This document shows, in pieces, positions 28,769-37,234 of a DNA stretch of 37,234 bases (positions are counted from its first letter, which is position 1; each line of letters starts with the position of its first letter). The translations under genes were made by a program, and so were the position numbers. The notes below the pieces were generated by a model. It saw only the letters and a list, made by a program, of their open reading frames with translations, made no database searches and was not told the DNA's origin. Source of the stretch: Aeromonas cavernicola (GTDB lineage Bacteria > Pseudomonadota > Gammaproteobacteria > Enterobacterales > Aeromonadaceae); contig NZ_PGGC01000100.1 of assembly GCF_002795305.1 (NCBI RefSeq), positions 1 to 37,234 on the forward strand. The letters run 5' to 3'.

Positions 28769-30202
28769 TTAGTCCATGACCGGGATGCCTGCGTTGGCCT
28801 CTGCAGTTTTAGCGATGGCCTCGGTCATGCCCTGAAAGATAAACAGGTGAAACGGCAACATGGCGAGCCAGTAGGCAAGCCCCCATGCCCCTTGGGGATG
28901 CCAATGGGCGGTCACGGTGATGCGGGTCAAGCCAGAGGCTTCGGGGAGGATATTGAACTCCAGCCGGCCGACACCGGGGGCTTTCATGTTGAACAACAGA
29001 TCGAGTCGGCGCCCCTCATCCACCCCGATGATTTGCCACGAGTCCAACATATCGCCCTTCACGAAACGATCGGGGTTGGTTCGACCACGGGTTCGAGCTG
29101 GGCCGCCAATGAGGTGATCCATCCATTCACGCACGACCCATAACCCATTCATATAGAAGTAACGCGGCTCGCCCCCCAACTGCGCCAGCACCTGCCACAC
29201 CACCTCGGGCGTGGCGAGGCAGTTGGCCTCGCCGCTGGCGGTGCGATCATAAAACCCATATTCAGGATGGCGCCAACGCAGGCCAAGTGGGGTCTCCTGC
29301 TCTTGCTGCTCGGCTCCGAGTTGCTGCTCCAGCGCCAAACTTTCGGCTAGGGCATCATCAAAACTGAGCAAGGTTTGTGGCAGCAGGGCTCGGAGTGGAC
29401 CATCGTCGGCGGGAATATCGTGCTTCAGCCCGCCCACCAGCGCTTTGGCTACTGGTTGTGGCACTGAGGTCACAAATTGCAGCCACCACGAAGAGAGCTT
29501 GGGGCTTAAAAATGGCAGCGGAATGATCGGACAGCGCTTACCGATGTGAGCGGCGAAGCGCTGTAACTGGGCTTGATAGCTGAGTAATTCAGGGCCTGCG
29601 GCATTAAAAATGTGGCCTGCGACGCCGTCCGCTTCGATGAGTCCACCCAGATAGTGAAGCAGGTTGGAGAGGGCGATGGGGGGGGTTCGTGAGCGCACCC
29701 ACTTTGGGGTCACCATCATCGGCAGATTGAACACCAAGTCTCGCATCACCTCAAACGCAGCGGAACCAGGCCCAATAATAATGCCAGCGCGCAGCTCCAC
29801 CGTTGGGACACCTGACTCGCGAAATAGCTCGCCGCAATAGCGGCGGGAGTTGAGGTGGCGGCTATGGCATGGCTCAGGCTGGATCGCTCCCAGATAGATG
29901 ATGCGGCGAACCCCAGCAGCGTGGGCGGCAGCGGCAAAGTTCTTGACGCCCTGCTGTTCCAGCCGGTGAAAACCAGCGCCAGCCCCCATGGCATGAACCA
30001 GATAAAAGACGGTATCCACCCCTGCTAGGGCTGGGGGTAAGGTCTCGGGTTTCAGGCTGTCGGCGAGCCGCAAGGCCACTCCATCTGGCAGACGGCAAGG
30101 GCGCCGCGCTCCGGCCGTTACTTGATAGCCTAGTTGCTGCAGATAGGGCACCAGATAGGAGCCGATATATCCAGCTGCCCCCATGACCAGACAATGTCGC
30201 AT
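28769..30202 (-). CDS. NAD(P)-binding SDR-family protein with C-terminal DUF2867-type domain
   Basis: A 477-residue protein. The first 200 residues form an atypical SDR Rossmann fold with GAAGYIGS at 8-15, DTVFYLVHAMG and VRRIIYLGAIQPE. The last 150 residues, from YGFYDRTASGEANC through the RFVKGDMLDSWQIIGVDEGR region to the C-terminal hydrophobic helix, match the DUF2867 pattern of nucleoside-diphosphate-sugar epimerase-like proteins. The substrate is unknown. ATG 30202 has GGGAGAG six bases before it; an in-frame GTG 21 bases upstream is less likely. It appears monocistronic, and a tandem 8-base repeat lies about 170 bases upstream. Confidence 0.85.
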   Translation of the reverse strand: MRHCLVMGAAGYIGSYLVPYLQQLGYQVTAGARRPCRLPDGVALRLADSLKPETLPPALAGVDTVFYLVHAMGAGAGFHRLEQQGVKNFAAAAHAAGVRRIIYLGAIQPEPCHSRHLNSRRYCGELFRESGVPTVELRAGIIIGPGSAAFEVMRDLVFNLPMMVTPKWVRSRTPPIALSNLLHYLGGLIEADGVAGHIFNAAGPELLSYQAQLQRFAAHIGKRCPIIPLPFLSPKLSSWWLQFVTSVPQPVAKALVGGLKHDIPADDGPLRALLPQTLLSFDDALAESLALEQQLGAEQQEQETPLGLRWRHPEYGFYDRTASGEANCLATPEVVWQVLAQLGGEPRYFYMNGLWVVREWMDHLIGGPARTRGRTNPDRFVKGDMLDSWQIIGVDEGRRLDLLFNMKAPGVGRLEFNILPEASGLTRITVTAHWHPQGAWGLAYWLAMLPFHLFIFQGMTEAIAKTAEANAGIPVMD

Positions 30203-30370
30203 CGGTACTCTCCCGGTTGTCACTCCCCTGACGGGGCGTGGGTTATCATGATGAAGCGGTGAGCGGGCTGGGCGCTATGGTCATCGCCGCGATCGCTAAT
30301 TCCTTCCACCATAGGGTAAAACCGAGTAATACAGAACCGCCATCATGGAAGACGTATGTGCGATCATCAA

Positions 30371-30402
30371 ATGACGACATGACGACATGACGACATGACG
30401 AG
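30371..30402. repeat. Tandem 8-base repeat (ATGACGAC, four units)
   Basis: Three exact ATGACGAC units and a fourth ending in G (ATGACGAG) lie in the 297-base gap between the SDR gene and the LacI-type gene. This gap is upstream of the former and downstream of the latter. No gene is seen in the gap. Repeat-number change would not shift a coding frame here but could alter promoter spacing. Confidence 0.9.
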
Positions 30403-30499
30403 GGAGTGAGGGGGTAAGCCGCTAAGGGCGCGCAATGCTCAACACCGCTGGTGTTGGGATAGCTGAAAACGGCCCCCTCAGGGTGAAGGGGCAGTTGGG

Positions 30500-31504
30500 T
30501 TAGCGCAGTGATTTAACCGAGCGGCGGATAATCAGCTCCGGCTCCACGGTCATCGACTCCACTTCCAGCTCTTTATTACGCAGCCGATTGACCAATTGTC
30601 GCACCGCGAGCAGGCCCAATTCAGCCTTGGGGTGGCGGATAGTGGTTAGCGGTGGGCTAGCAAAACGGGCCATTTCGACGTCGTCGTAACCGATAACCGA
30701 GATATCATCTGGCACCTGGACGCCAGCTTCCCAAGCGGCGCAGATTGCCCCGATCGCCATCGGGTCATCAAAGGCAAACACCGCTGTCGGGCGGGGCGTG
30801 AGCGCTAAAATGCGCTGCATGGCATCAAACCCACTCTGGCTCTCGTAATCCCCTTCGAAAATCTGCCCATCGCTTAGCGTCAGGCCCAGCTCACTAAAGG
30901 CATCCCTTACCCCATCCAAGCGCTGTTGGGTGGTCGGTTTAGCCAGATGACCGGTGATGCAAACAATGTTGCGGTGCCCCTCTTCTAACAGATGACGCGC
31001 GGCCATCTGGGCTCCCTTACGCGCGTTATCGTTGATCACGTTGGCAAAATCACACTCAGTGCCCCAATCCAGTACCACTTGTGGCACGTTCTTGTGGATG
31101 CGCAACATGTCACGCAGCGGGGTGTCGATGTCGGTGCCCAGCACCAGCAGTCCATCAACCCGCTTCTCCATCAGCATCTTTAAGTAGTGCTGCTGGCGTG
31201 CCGGTTGGTTCTCGGTGTTACACAAAATCAGGCTATAACCCTGCTCAAAGCAGTAAGCCTCGACCCCTTGCACCACTTCGGCAAAAAAGGGATTGACGCT
31301 GGTGGTTACCAGCATCCCGATGGTCTTGGTCGAATTGATCTTGAGACTACGCGCAACCGAGTTGGGTGCATAGTTGAGTGCTGCCACCGCCTCAAGCACT
31401 TTCTGGGTCGCATCTTCGCTGACCCGGCGGGTGTGGTTGAGTACATGCGAGACGGTGGAGATGGATACGCCCGCCCGTGAGGCGACATCTTTAATGGTGG
31501 CCAT
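30500..31504 (-). CDS. LacI-family transcriptional repressor, RbsR-like
   Basis: A 334-residue regulator. The N-terminal helix-turn-helix and hinge read TIKDVASRAGVSISTVSHVLN and LNYAPNSVARSLK. The periplasmic-binding-like domain begins with TIGMLVTTSVNPFFAEVV and includes RVDGLLVLGTD, NDNARKGAQMAARHL and VIGYDDVEMARFASPPLTTI. The whole pattern follows E. coli RbsR (330 residues), so a sugar effector is likely, but no ribose genes are near. ATG 31504 has GGAG six bases upstream. It faces the liv operon across 435 bases that hold two palindromes, which could be its operators. (The hinge helix and HTH strings are quoted in part.). Confidence 0.88.
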   Translation of the reverse strand: MATIKDVASRAGVSISTVSHVLNHTRRVSEDATQKVLEAVAALNYAPNSVARSLKINSTKTIGMLVTTSVNPFFAEVVQGVEAYCFEQGYSLILCNTENQPARQQHYLKMLMEKRVDGLLVLGTDIDTPLRDMLRIHKNVPQVVLDWGTECDFANVINDNARKGAQMAARHLLEEGHRNIVCITGHLAKPTTQQRLDGVRDAFSELGLTLSDGQIFEGDYESQSGFDAMQRILALTPRPTAVFAFDDPMAIGAICAAWEAGVQVPDDISVIGYDDVEMARFASPPLTTIRHPKAELGLLAVRQLVNRLRNKELEVESMTVEPELIIRRSVKSLR

Positions 31505-31551
31505 CTCTGTCTCCTGAAAATAAAAGGGGCGCAACATTAACAGATTTCCCG

Positions 31552-31566
31552 AACCAAGGCTTGGTT
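31552..31566. promoter_or_regulatory. 15-base palindrome near the LacI-type gene start
   Basis: AACCAAG and CTTGGTT flank a single G, 48 bases upstream of the regulator's start codon. The position suits an autoregulatory operator, though LacI-family operators usually have a central CG. Confidence 0.4.
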
Positions 31567-31620
31567 TTCACTGGGCTGCCGATGTGCGTTTAACGCTGGC
31601 TAATCTAGGCGTTGCCCCCC

Positions 31621-31632
31621 GTTTGCGCAAAC
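31621..31632. promoter_or_regulatory. Palindrome GTTTGCGCAAAC in the regulator/liv divergent region
   Basis: A perfect 12-base palindrome with a central CG dinucleotide, the usual centre of LacI/PurR/RbsR operators. It lies between the regulator and livJ, 117 bases from the former. The remaining part of this 435-base divergent region is AT-rich toward livJ, with no other clear element. Confidence 0.45.
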
Positions 31633-31939
31633 AGATTTTGGTCAAATTGGGAGCGCCATCAGGCTAATGTTCCGTCAGTTTTTTATTCTGTCATTCTGGC
31701 TGTTATGCAGTGTTTTATTAAATGTTGCATAATGGATAAAAATTAAATGCGGCATTTATATAACAAATTAGTCATTAGCTCACTGCTACTGGCATTACAC
31801 CACTCTCAGGGCCTGCTTTAATCGCTTGTTATTGGCTGGCGAGGGGTGATAGAACCATGTTTTATTGCTGGGCGTGGCAAGAGTCGGTCCGGAATGACAC
31901 ACAAAGCGTGAAATAATCTACTGATTAAGGGATGAATCA

Positions 31940-33061
31940 ATGAATAAATTAGGCAGAAAAGCAGTAAATGCGGCTGTTTCTTTGGCGCTGTTTGGCGCAG
32001 TGTTTGTGGCTCATGCAGCCGATACCATCAAAATCGGTATTGCAGGCCCAGTGACTGGCCCGGTTGCTCAATATGGTGATATGCAGTTCACCGGCGGCAA
32101 GATGGCAGTTGAGCAGATCAATAAAGCGGGCGGTATTGCTGGTAAGCAAATTGAAGCGGTGATTTATGACGATGCGTGCGACCCCAAACAGGCGGTGGCC
32201 GTTGCCAACAAGGTGGTGAACGATGGGGTGAGATTTGTGGTCGGCCACCTCTGCTCTGATAACACCCTGCCCGCCTCCGACATCTATGAAGACGAGGGGA
32301 TCCTGATCGTCACTCCCGCCTCCACCAACCCCAAAATCACCGAGCGGGGCTATGAGCTGGTCTTACGCACCATTGGGTTAGATAGCGATCAAGGCCCGAC
32401 CGCTGCCAAATACATCATCGAACAGGCTAAACCTCAGCGGGTTGCGGTGATCCATGACAAGAAGCAGTACGGTGAAGGCATTGCCTCCAGCGTCAAAGCG
32501 GCGCTCGACAAAGCCGGCGTGAATGTGGTGGCCTTTGAAGGGATCACCGCCGGTGACAAGGACTTCTCCGCCCTGATCGCCAAGCTGCAAAAAGAGAACG
32601 TTGATTTCGTCTACTACGGCGGCTATCACCCAGAGCTGGGGCTGATCCTGCGTCAGGCTGGCGAAAAAGGGCTGAAAGCCAAGTTCATGGGCCCGGAAGG
32701 GGTAGGCAACAAGGATATCTCCGCCATCGGTGGCCCAGCTTCCGAAGGGTTGCTAGTGACCCTGCCGAACAAATATGACTTAGTACCTGCCAATGCCCCA
32801 TTGGTTGCCGCGTTCAAAGCCCAAGGCCTCGACTCCTCCGGCCCGTTTGTCTGGACCACCTATGCAGCCGTGCAGGTGCTGGCGGCGGGCATTACCAAGG
32901 CGGGTGAGAATGACCCGGCGGCCGTGGCGGCGGCCATTAAAGCTGGCCCTGTCGATACCGTGATGGGACCCTTGAGCTGGTCCTCTAATGGTGATTTGAA
33001 GGGCTTCGAATTCGGGGTGTTCCAATGGCACGCCGACGGTACCTCTAGCCAACTCAAGTAA
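31940..33061 (+). CDS. livJ: Branched-chain amino acid periplasmic binding protein (LivJ/LivK-type)
   Basis: A 373-residue type-I periplasmic binding protein for leucine, isoleucine and valine. The signal peptide spans residues 1-26 (cleavage near AHA). The conserved disulfide cysteines lie in [16 protein letters not shown] and [10 protein letters not shown], and [29 protein letters not shown] and FMGPEGVGN match E. coli LivJ/LivK almost exactly. It cannot be decided whether it is closer to LivJ or LivK. AAGGGA precedes the ATG. It is the first gene of a complete liv operon, and the only binding protein in it. Confidence 0.93.
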   Translation: MNKLGRKAVNAAVSLALFGAVFVAHAADTIKIGIAGPVTGPVAQYGDMQFTGGKMAVEQINKAGGIAGKQIEAVIYDDACDPKQAVAVANKVVNDGVRFVVGHLCSDNTLPASDIYEDEGILIVTPASTNPKITERGYELVLRTIGLDSDQGPTAAKYIIEQAKPQRVAVIHDKKQYGEGIASSVKAALDKAGVNVVAFEGITAGDKDFSALIAKLQKENVDFVYYGGYHPELGLILRQAGEKGLKAKFMGPEGVGNKDISAIGGPASEGLLVTLPNKYDLVPANAPLVAAFKAQGLDSSGPFVWTTYAAVQVLAAGITKAGENDPAAVAAAIKAGPVDTVMGPLSWSSNGDLKGFEFGVFQWHADGTSSQLK

Positions 33062-33128
33062 TCTGCTGATCAGGGGTGAATTGACTCACCCCTCCTCTCT
33101 TTTTGCGGGCAAGTACAGGGAACGCAGT

Positions 33129-34055
33129 ATGTCCGAACACCTCCTCTATCTCGTCCAGCAACTGCTGAACGGATTAACCATAGGCAGCACCTATGCCTTG
33201 ATCGCCATCGGCTACACCATGGTCTATGGCATCATCGGTATGATCAACTTCGCCCACGGCGAGGTTTACATGATCGGCTCCTATGTCGCTTTCATGGTGA
33301 TGGCGGGGCTCATGATGATGGGCATCGACAGCACCGTTCTGCTGCTAGGGGGCGCCTTCCTAGTCAGTATCATCATCACCGGCAGCTACGGTTGGAGCAT
33401 CGAGCGGGTTGCCTATCGGCCGCTGCGCGGCGGCAATCGACTGATCCCCCTCATCTCCGCCATCGGCATGTCGATCTTCTTGCAGAACATGATGCGGATG
33501 GCGCAGGGCTCGCGCGATATCGCCATGCCCAGCCTGATCTCCGGTGGCTGGACCCTCGGCGGCGAGGATGGTTTTCAGGCCAGCCTCTCTTACATGCAGC
33601 TGATCATCTTCGTGGTGACCTTCATCACCATGCTGGCGCTGACCCAGTTCATCAACCGCTCCCGCATGGGCCGCGCCTGCCGCGCCTGTTCGGAAGACAT
33701 CAAGATGGCCAACCTGTTAGGGATAGACACCCATGTGGTCATCTCTATCACCTTCGTGCTGGGGGCTGCGCTAGCCGCCGTGGCTGGGGTGCTGCTTGGC
33801 ATGTATTACGGCGTCATCAACCCCTATCTCGGCTTTATGGCCGGTCTGAAGGCCTTCACCGCCGCGGTATTGGGCGGTATCGGCAGCATTCCGGGCGCCG
33901 TACTCGGTGGCCTGCTGCTGGGGGTGGTGGAAGCGCTCACCGCCGGTTATCTCAGCACCGAATACAAGGATGTGATGGCGTTTGCCCTGCTGATTTTTGT
34001 GTTGCTCTTTATGCCCACCGGCATCCTAGGCCGCCCGGAGGTCGAGAAGGTATGA
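33129..34055 (+). CDS. livH: Branched-chain amino acid ABC transporter permease LivH
   Basis: A 308-residue inner-membrane permease, same length as E. coli LivH. About eight hydrophobic segments are visible; [20 protein letters not shown] is the family signature and [16 protein letters not shown] is the cytoplasmic coupling loop. ATG 33129 is chosen over a start 48 bases upstream because it follows AGGGA and gives the family length. It ends in [10 protein letters not shown], and its stop overlaps (ATGA) the start of a small ORF that carries a second copy of this tail. Confidence 0.95.
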   Translation: MSEHLLYLVQQLLNGLTIGSTYALIAIGYTMVYGIIGMINFAHGEVYMIGSYVAFMVMAGLMMMGIDSTVLLLGGAFLVSIIITGSYGWSIERVAYRPLRGGNRLIPLISAIGMSIFLQNMMRMAQGSRDIAMPSLISGGWTLGGEDGFQASLSYMQLIIFVVTFITMLALTQFINRSRMGRACRACSEDIKMANLLGIDTHVVISITFVLGAALAAVAGVLLGMYYGVINPYLGFMAGLKAFTAAVLGGIGSIPGAVLGGLLLGVVEALTAGYLSTEYKDVMAFALLIFVLLFMPTGILGRPEVEKV

Positions 34056-34138
34056 ACAACCAATCTATGCATGCTCTTGTGCTGCTGTTTATGTCCATAT
34101 TCAGCATTCTCGGTCGTCCGGCAGTGGAGAACGTGTGA
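34052..34138 (+). CDS. 28-codon ORF from duplicated livH/livM junction
   Basis: The ORF starts inside the livH stop (ATGA) and ends inside the livM start (TGATG). It begins MNNQSMHAL, resembling the LivM start MKHQFIHAS, and ends [19 protein letters not shown], resembling the LivH end [18 protein letters not shown]. It is therefore best read as one extra copy of the livH-livM junction, about 83 bases long, with diverged third positions and one codon inserted. A GGAGG just upstream could start translation. Whether the peptide has a role or only couples livM translation is unknown. Confidence 0.6.
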   Translation: MNNQSMHALVLLFMSIFSILGRPAVENV

Positions 34139-35406
34139 TGAAACATCAATTTATCCACGCTTCTATCGCCAGTCTGGTCTTGTTGGTGCTCTCCTTCTGG
34201 CTACTCGGCTTCAAGTTAGAGACCAGCGGGGCCAGCTTGCAGGTGGTGAGCCGCCTCGATGTGTCGCTGGCTTGGCTGCTGGGGGGCGCCACCCTCGTTT
34301 TCTGGTTCCAGCTGCTGCGCGGTCAGATCGCACGGCTGTTTCAGGCCTCCATCAGCGGCTTCTCGGTCGGCTTCACCAAGCTGGTGCTGCCGAGCCCGGA
34401 GGAGGCGCCCAAGCTCTATAACCTCACCGCCGTGCTGGTGCTGCTGTTCGCGGTGAGCTGGCCCTTTATGGCCTCTCGCGGTGCCATCGATCTCGCCACC
34501 CTCACCCTGATTTACATCATGCTGGGGCTGGGGCTCAACGTGGTGGTTGGCCTCGCCGGTCTGCTCGATCTCGGCTATGTCGGCTTCTACGCGGTCGGCG
34601 CCTACAGCTATGCCCTGCTCAACACCTACTTCGGGCTGAGCTTCTGGGAGTGCCTGCCCATCGCCGGGTTGATGGCGGCCACGTTCGGCTTCCTGCTTGG
34701 CTTCCCGGTGCTGCGGCTGCGGGGGGATTATCTGGCTATCGTGACGCTGGGCTTTGGCGAGATCATCCGCATCCTGCTCAACAACATGACCAGCCTGACC
34801 GGCGGCCCGAACGGGATCTCCGGCATTCCCAAGCCGACTCTCGGGGGGCTGGAATTCAACCGCACCGTCAAGGATGGCGGCTTTGATACCTTCCACAACT
34901 TCTTTGGCATTACCTACAACGCCAACCATAAGGTGATTTTCCTCTACCTGATGGCGCTGGTGCTGGTGGTGGTGACCCTGTTCGTCATCAACCGCTTGCT
35001 GCGGATGCCGCTGGGCCGCGCCTGGGAAGCGCTGCGAGAAGACGAAATCGCCTGTAAATCACTGGGGCTCAACCCCACCATCATCAAGCTGACCGCCTTC
35101 ACCATCGGCGCCACTTTTGCGGGGTTTGCGGGCAGCTTCTTCGCCTCGCGGCAGGGCTTTATCAGCCCAGAATCCTTCGTCTTTATCGAGTCGGCCATTG
35201 TGCTGGCGATTGTGGTGCTGGGCGGTATGGGTTCCCAGATCGGGGTAGTGCTGGCGGCCATCGTGATGACGGTGCTGCCGGAGCTGGCCCGCGAGTTCAA
35301 CGAGTACCGCATGCTGATGTTCGGCCTGTTGATGGTGTTCATGATGATCTGGCGGCCACAAGGATTGCTGCCGATGACCCGTCCCCATCTGGAGTTGCAG
35401 AAATGA
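34138..35406 (+). CDS. livM: Branched-chain amino acid ABC transporter permease LivM
   Basis: A 422-residue inner-membrane permease (425 in E. coli). It has a longer N-terminal extension than LivH with two hydrophobic segments, then [40 protein letters not shown] and [15 protein letters not shown] (the coupling loop), all closely matching E. coli. The ATG overlaps the stop of the small ORF; GGAG lies 8 bases before it. Its stop overlaps livG (ATGA). Confidence 0.95.
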   Translation: MKHQFIHASIASLVLLVLSFWLLGFKLETSGASLQVVSRLDVSLAWLLGGATLVFWFQLLRGQIARLFQASISGFSVGFTKLVLPSPEEAPKLYNLTAVLVLLFAVSWPFMASRGAIDLATLTLIYIMLGLGLNVVVGLAGLLDLGYVGFYAVGAYSYALLNTYFGLSFWECLPIAGLMAATFGFLLGFPVLRLRGDYLAIVTLGFGEIIRILLNNMTSLTGGPNGISGIPKPTLGGLEFNRTVKDGGFDTFHNFFGITYNANHKVIFLYLMALVLVVVTLFVINRLLRMPLGRAWEALREDEIACKSLGLNPTIIKLTAFTIGATFAGFAGSFFASRQGFISPESFVFIESAIVLAIVVLGGMGSQIGVVLAAIVMTVLPELAREFNEYRMLMFGLLMVFMMIWRPQGLLPMTRPHLELQK

Positions 35407-36176
35407 GTACTCATCAGAAGTTAATGGAAGTCTCTGATCTGTCGATGCGCTTCGGAGGGTTATTGGCGGTCAATGGGGTCAAACTGGATGTCGAACCCGG
35501 CGAGGTGATCTCCATCATCGGTCCCAACGGTGCGGGCAAGACCACTATCTTCAACTGCCTGACTGGCTTCTACCGCCCCAGTGGCGGCACCATCCGCTAC
35601 AAGGGTGAGCAGATTCAGGGATTGCCCGGCCACCTCATCGCCCGCAAGGGGATCGTGCGGACCTTCCAGCACGTGCGGCTGTTCAAGGAGATGACGGTAG
35701 TGGAGAACCTGCTGGTGGCCCAGCACCAGCACCTCAACACCGGTTTTCTGGCTGGGCTGTTCAAGACCCCTGCCTTTCGCCGCGCCGAAGCAGAAGGGTT
35801 GGAACGAGCGGCGTTCTGGCTGGATAAAGTGGGGCTGACCGACCTTGCTAATCGCCCCGCTGGCAATCTGGCCTACGGCCAGCAGCGCCGCCTTGAGATT
35901 GCCCGCTGCATGGCCGCACGCCCCGAGTTATTGATGCTAGATGAGCCTGCCGCAGGCCTCAACCCGCACGAGACCGACCAATTAAACACTCTGATCACCC
36001 AATTACGGGATGAATTCGGGGTCTCGGTGCTATTGATTGAGCACGATATGAAGCTGGTGATGGAGATCTCTAACCGCATCTTCGTGGTCAGTCAGGGTAC
36101 GCCGCTGGCTCATGGCAAGCCGGATGAGATCCGCAACAATCCGGCCGTGATCAAGGCCTATCTGGGCGAATCGTAG
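35403..36176 (+). CDS. livG: Branched-chain amino acid ABC transporter ATPase LivG
   Basis: A 257-residue ATPase. Walker [10 protein letters not shown] is at 40-48, and the Q-loop is in [10 protein letters not shown]. The signature is the LivG-type [13 protein letters not shown] instead of LSGGQ, Walker B is [12 protein letters not shown], and the H-loop is [11 protein letters not shown]. It overlaps livM by four bases. It forms a heterodimer with LivF under the LivHM permease pair. Confidence 0.96.
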   Translation: MSTHQKLMEVSDLSMRFGGLLAVNGVKLDVEPGEVISIIGPNGAGKTTIFNCLTGFYRPSGGTIRYKGEQIQGLPGHLIARKGIVRTFQHVRLFKEMTVVENLLVAQHQHLNTGFLAGLFKTPAFRRAEAEGLERAAFWLDKVGLTDLANRPAGNLAYGQQRRLEIARCMAARPELLMLDEPAAGLNPHETDQLNTLITQLRDEFGVSVLLIEHDMKLVMEISNRIFVVSQGTPLAHGKPDEIRNNPAVIKAYLGES

Positions 36177-36192
36177 GACCTAGGGAATCAAG

Positions 36193-36894
36193 ATGTTAGA
36201 ACTTCGCAACGTATCGACCCACTACGGCAAAATTCAGGCGCTGCACGACGTCAGCGTCGAGGTGAAAGAGGGGGAAATCGTCACCCTGATCGGTGCCAAC
36301 GGCGCGGGCAAGACCACCCTGTTGATGACCCTGTGCGGCGAGCCCAAACCCAGCAGCGGCTCCATCTGGTTTGAGGGGGAGCAGATCAGCTCTCTCAGCA
36401 CCGCTCGCATTATGCGCAAGGATATCGCCGTGGTGCCGGAGGGGCGCCGCATTTTCGCCCGCCTGACGGTGGAGGAGAACCTGCTGATGGGGGCCTTCTT
36501 CGTCGACAAAGCCGAGCAGCATGGCCTGCTGGATCAGGTATTCACCCTGTTCCCGCGCCTGCACGAGCGGCTGGCACAGCGGGCGGGCACCATGTCCGGC
36601 GGCGAGCAACAGATGCTGGCCATCGGCCGCGCCCTGATGAGCAAGCCGCGCCTGCTGCTGCTGGATGAACCCTCGCTGGGGCTGGCTCCCATCGTCATCC
36701 AGCAGATCTTCGACACCATAGAGCAGCTGCGCCAGCAGGGGATGACCATCTTTCTGGTGGAGCAGAACGCTAACCAAGCGCTCAAGCTGGCCGACCGCGG
36801 TTATGTGCTGGAGAACGGCCACGTGGTGCTGCAAGACACCGGGGCCGCCCTACTGGCTAATCCGGCCGTGCGCCAAGCCTATCTGGGGGGATAA
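36193..36894 (+). CDS. livF: Branched-chain amino acid ABC transporter ATPase LivF
   Basis: A 233-residue ATPase (237 in E. coli). Walker A GANGAGKTT is at 34-42, the Q-loop region is VVPEGRRIFARLTVEENL, the signature is MSGGEQQMLAIGRAL, Walker B is LLLLDEPSLGLAP and the H-loop is LVEQNANQAL, in which the switch histidine is replaced by glutamine/asparagine as is usual in LivF. It is last in the operon and followed by a hairpin. Confidence 0.96.
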   Translation: MLELRNVSTHYGKIQALHDVSVEVKEGEIVTLIGANGAGKTTLLMTLCGEPKPSSGSIWFEGEQISSLSTARIMRKDIAVVPEGRRIFARLTVEENLLMGAFFVDKAEQHGLLDQVFTLFPRLHERLAQRAGTMSGGEQQMLAIGRALMSKPRLLLLDEPSLGLAPIVIQQIFDTIEQLRQQGMTIFLVEQNANQALKLADRGYVLENGHVVLQDTGAALLANPAVRQAYLGG

Positions 36895-36920
36895 TCTAAG
36901 GGGATAACAGGTCTGTAGGA

Positions 36921-36957
36921 CAAGGGCGACTCCCTAACGGCAGTCGCCCTTGTGTTA
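36921..36957 (+). terminator. Terminator hairpin after the liv operon
   Basis: An 11-base perfect stem (CAAGGGCGACT with AGTCGCCCTTG) and a 10-base loop, followed by a weak T-containing tail (TGTT). It lies between livF and the convergent gene on the minus strand. Confidence 0.7.
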
Positions 36958-36985
36958 TGTCACCCAATAGCGTGATGTGCGACGC

Positions 36986-37234
36986 TTAGGCTGAGCTCTT
37001 AGTTAACTCTTCCCGCTGCGCTTGAATGTAGTTCACCCAGCTGGTGGCCTTTTGCTGCCACTGGGCTTGTTGTTGCAGCTCACGGGCCAGTTCCAGCGCT
37101 TGGCCATACTGCTCTTTATTGAGGTGTGCTTGCACCAGCAGTGCCTTGGCACGATTGCCTTGCTCGCCTTTTACCGATTTGATGGCGGCGAGCTGGGTCA
37201 TGGCGGCATCTGTCTTGCCCTGTTGCAGCAGCAG
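36986..37234 (-). CDS. C-terminal end of a helical, TPR-like protein (partial)
   Basis: The last 82 codons of a gene that continues past the right edge. The sequence is rich in A, Q, L and K, with two helix-pair-like segments (KALLVQAHLNKEQYGQALEL and ATSWVNYIQAQREEL), typical of tetratricopeptide-like repeats. The pattern of small and aromatic residues (A, Y, A) fits a TPR unit, but one repeat is too little to name the family. It converges on livF. Confidence 0.6.
   Translation of the reverse strand: MLLQQGKTDAAMTQLAAIKSVKGEQGNRAKALLVQAHLNKEQYGQALELARELQQQAQWQQKATSWVNYIQAQREELTKSSA

Noticed and set aside
33392-34138. 248-codon frame overlapping livH
   Set aside because: Its main part is an out-of-frame reading of livH rich in R, H and G. 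Only its last 28 codons are of interest and are reported separately as the junction ORF.

Overview
The window looks like a chromosomal replication-origin region of a gammaproteobacterium, most likely an Aeromonas (inference). It has a mioC - oriC - mnmG - rsmG - parA - parB - atpIBEFHAGDC - glmU backbone. The proteins closely match E. coli counterparts, while parAB sits between rsmG and atpI as in Vibrio and Pseudomonas. A Spot 42 RNA gene lies beside engB, a linkage also found in enteric bacteria and vibrios. No tRNA, rRNA, CRISPR array or intact insertion sequence was seen.

Layout. 1-4707 (minus strand): an iron-hydroxamate uptake cluster with a FhuA-type TonB receptor, a YojI-like ABC exporter and a FhuC-type ATPase that runs off the left edge. 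A short degenerate copy of the fhuC start lies between the last two. 4708-6060: fhuA/mioC divergent region, mioC and oriC, with DnaA boxes and a GATC-rich unwinding element. 6061-18892 (plus): mnmG, rsmG, parAB, the complete nine-gene ATP synthase operon and glmU. 18893-19900: about 1 kb with no convincing gene. 19901-21903: an SCO1-type copper protein overlapping a MATE efflux pump. 21917-24491 (minus): trmL and cpxRA. 24578-26280 (plus): fieF and cysE. 26445-26549: spf (Spot 42). 27068-27721 (minus): engB. 27865-28482: a diheme cytochrome c4. 28769-30202 (minus): an SDR/DUF2867-type protein. 30500-31504 (minus): an RbsR-like LacI regulator. 31940-36894 (plus): a complete livJ-livHMGF branched-chain amino acid ABC importer. 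36986-37234 (minus): the tail of a repeat-like helical protein.

How the parts work together. mioC/oriC/mnmG/rsmG/parAB join initiation of replication, tRNA and rRNA modification and chromosome partition next to the origin. The atp operon carries intergenic signals that plausibly tune subunit ratios: an A/U-rich leader before atpE and a tetraloop hairpin before atpG. CpxRA faces fieF as in enteric bacteria, but cpxP is missing between them.

The most unusual observations are two small junction duplications. A 28-codon ORF between livH and livM begins like LivM and ends like LivH. A 36-codon ORF before fhuC begins like FhuC and stops inside the real fhuC start. In both, the small ORF overlaps the start of the downstream gene, so translational coupling is possible. 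All functional statements rest on reading the sequence and recalling family features; no database search was run.
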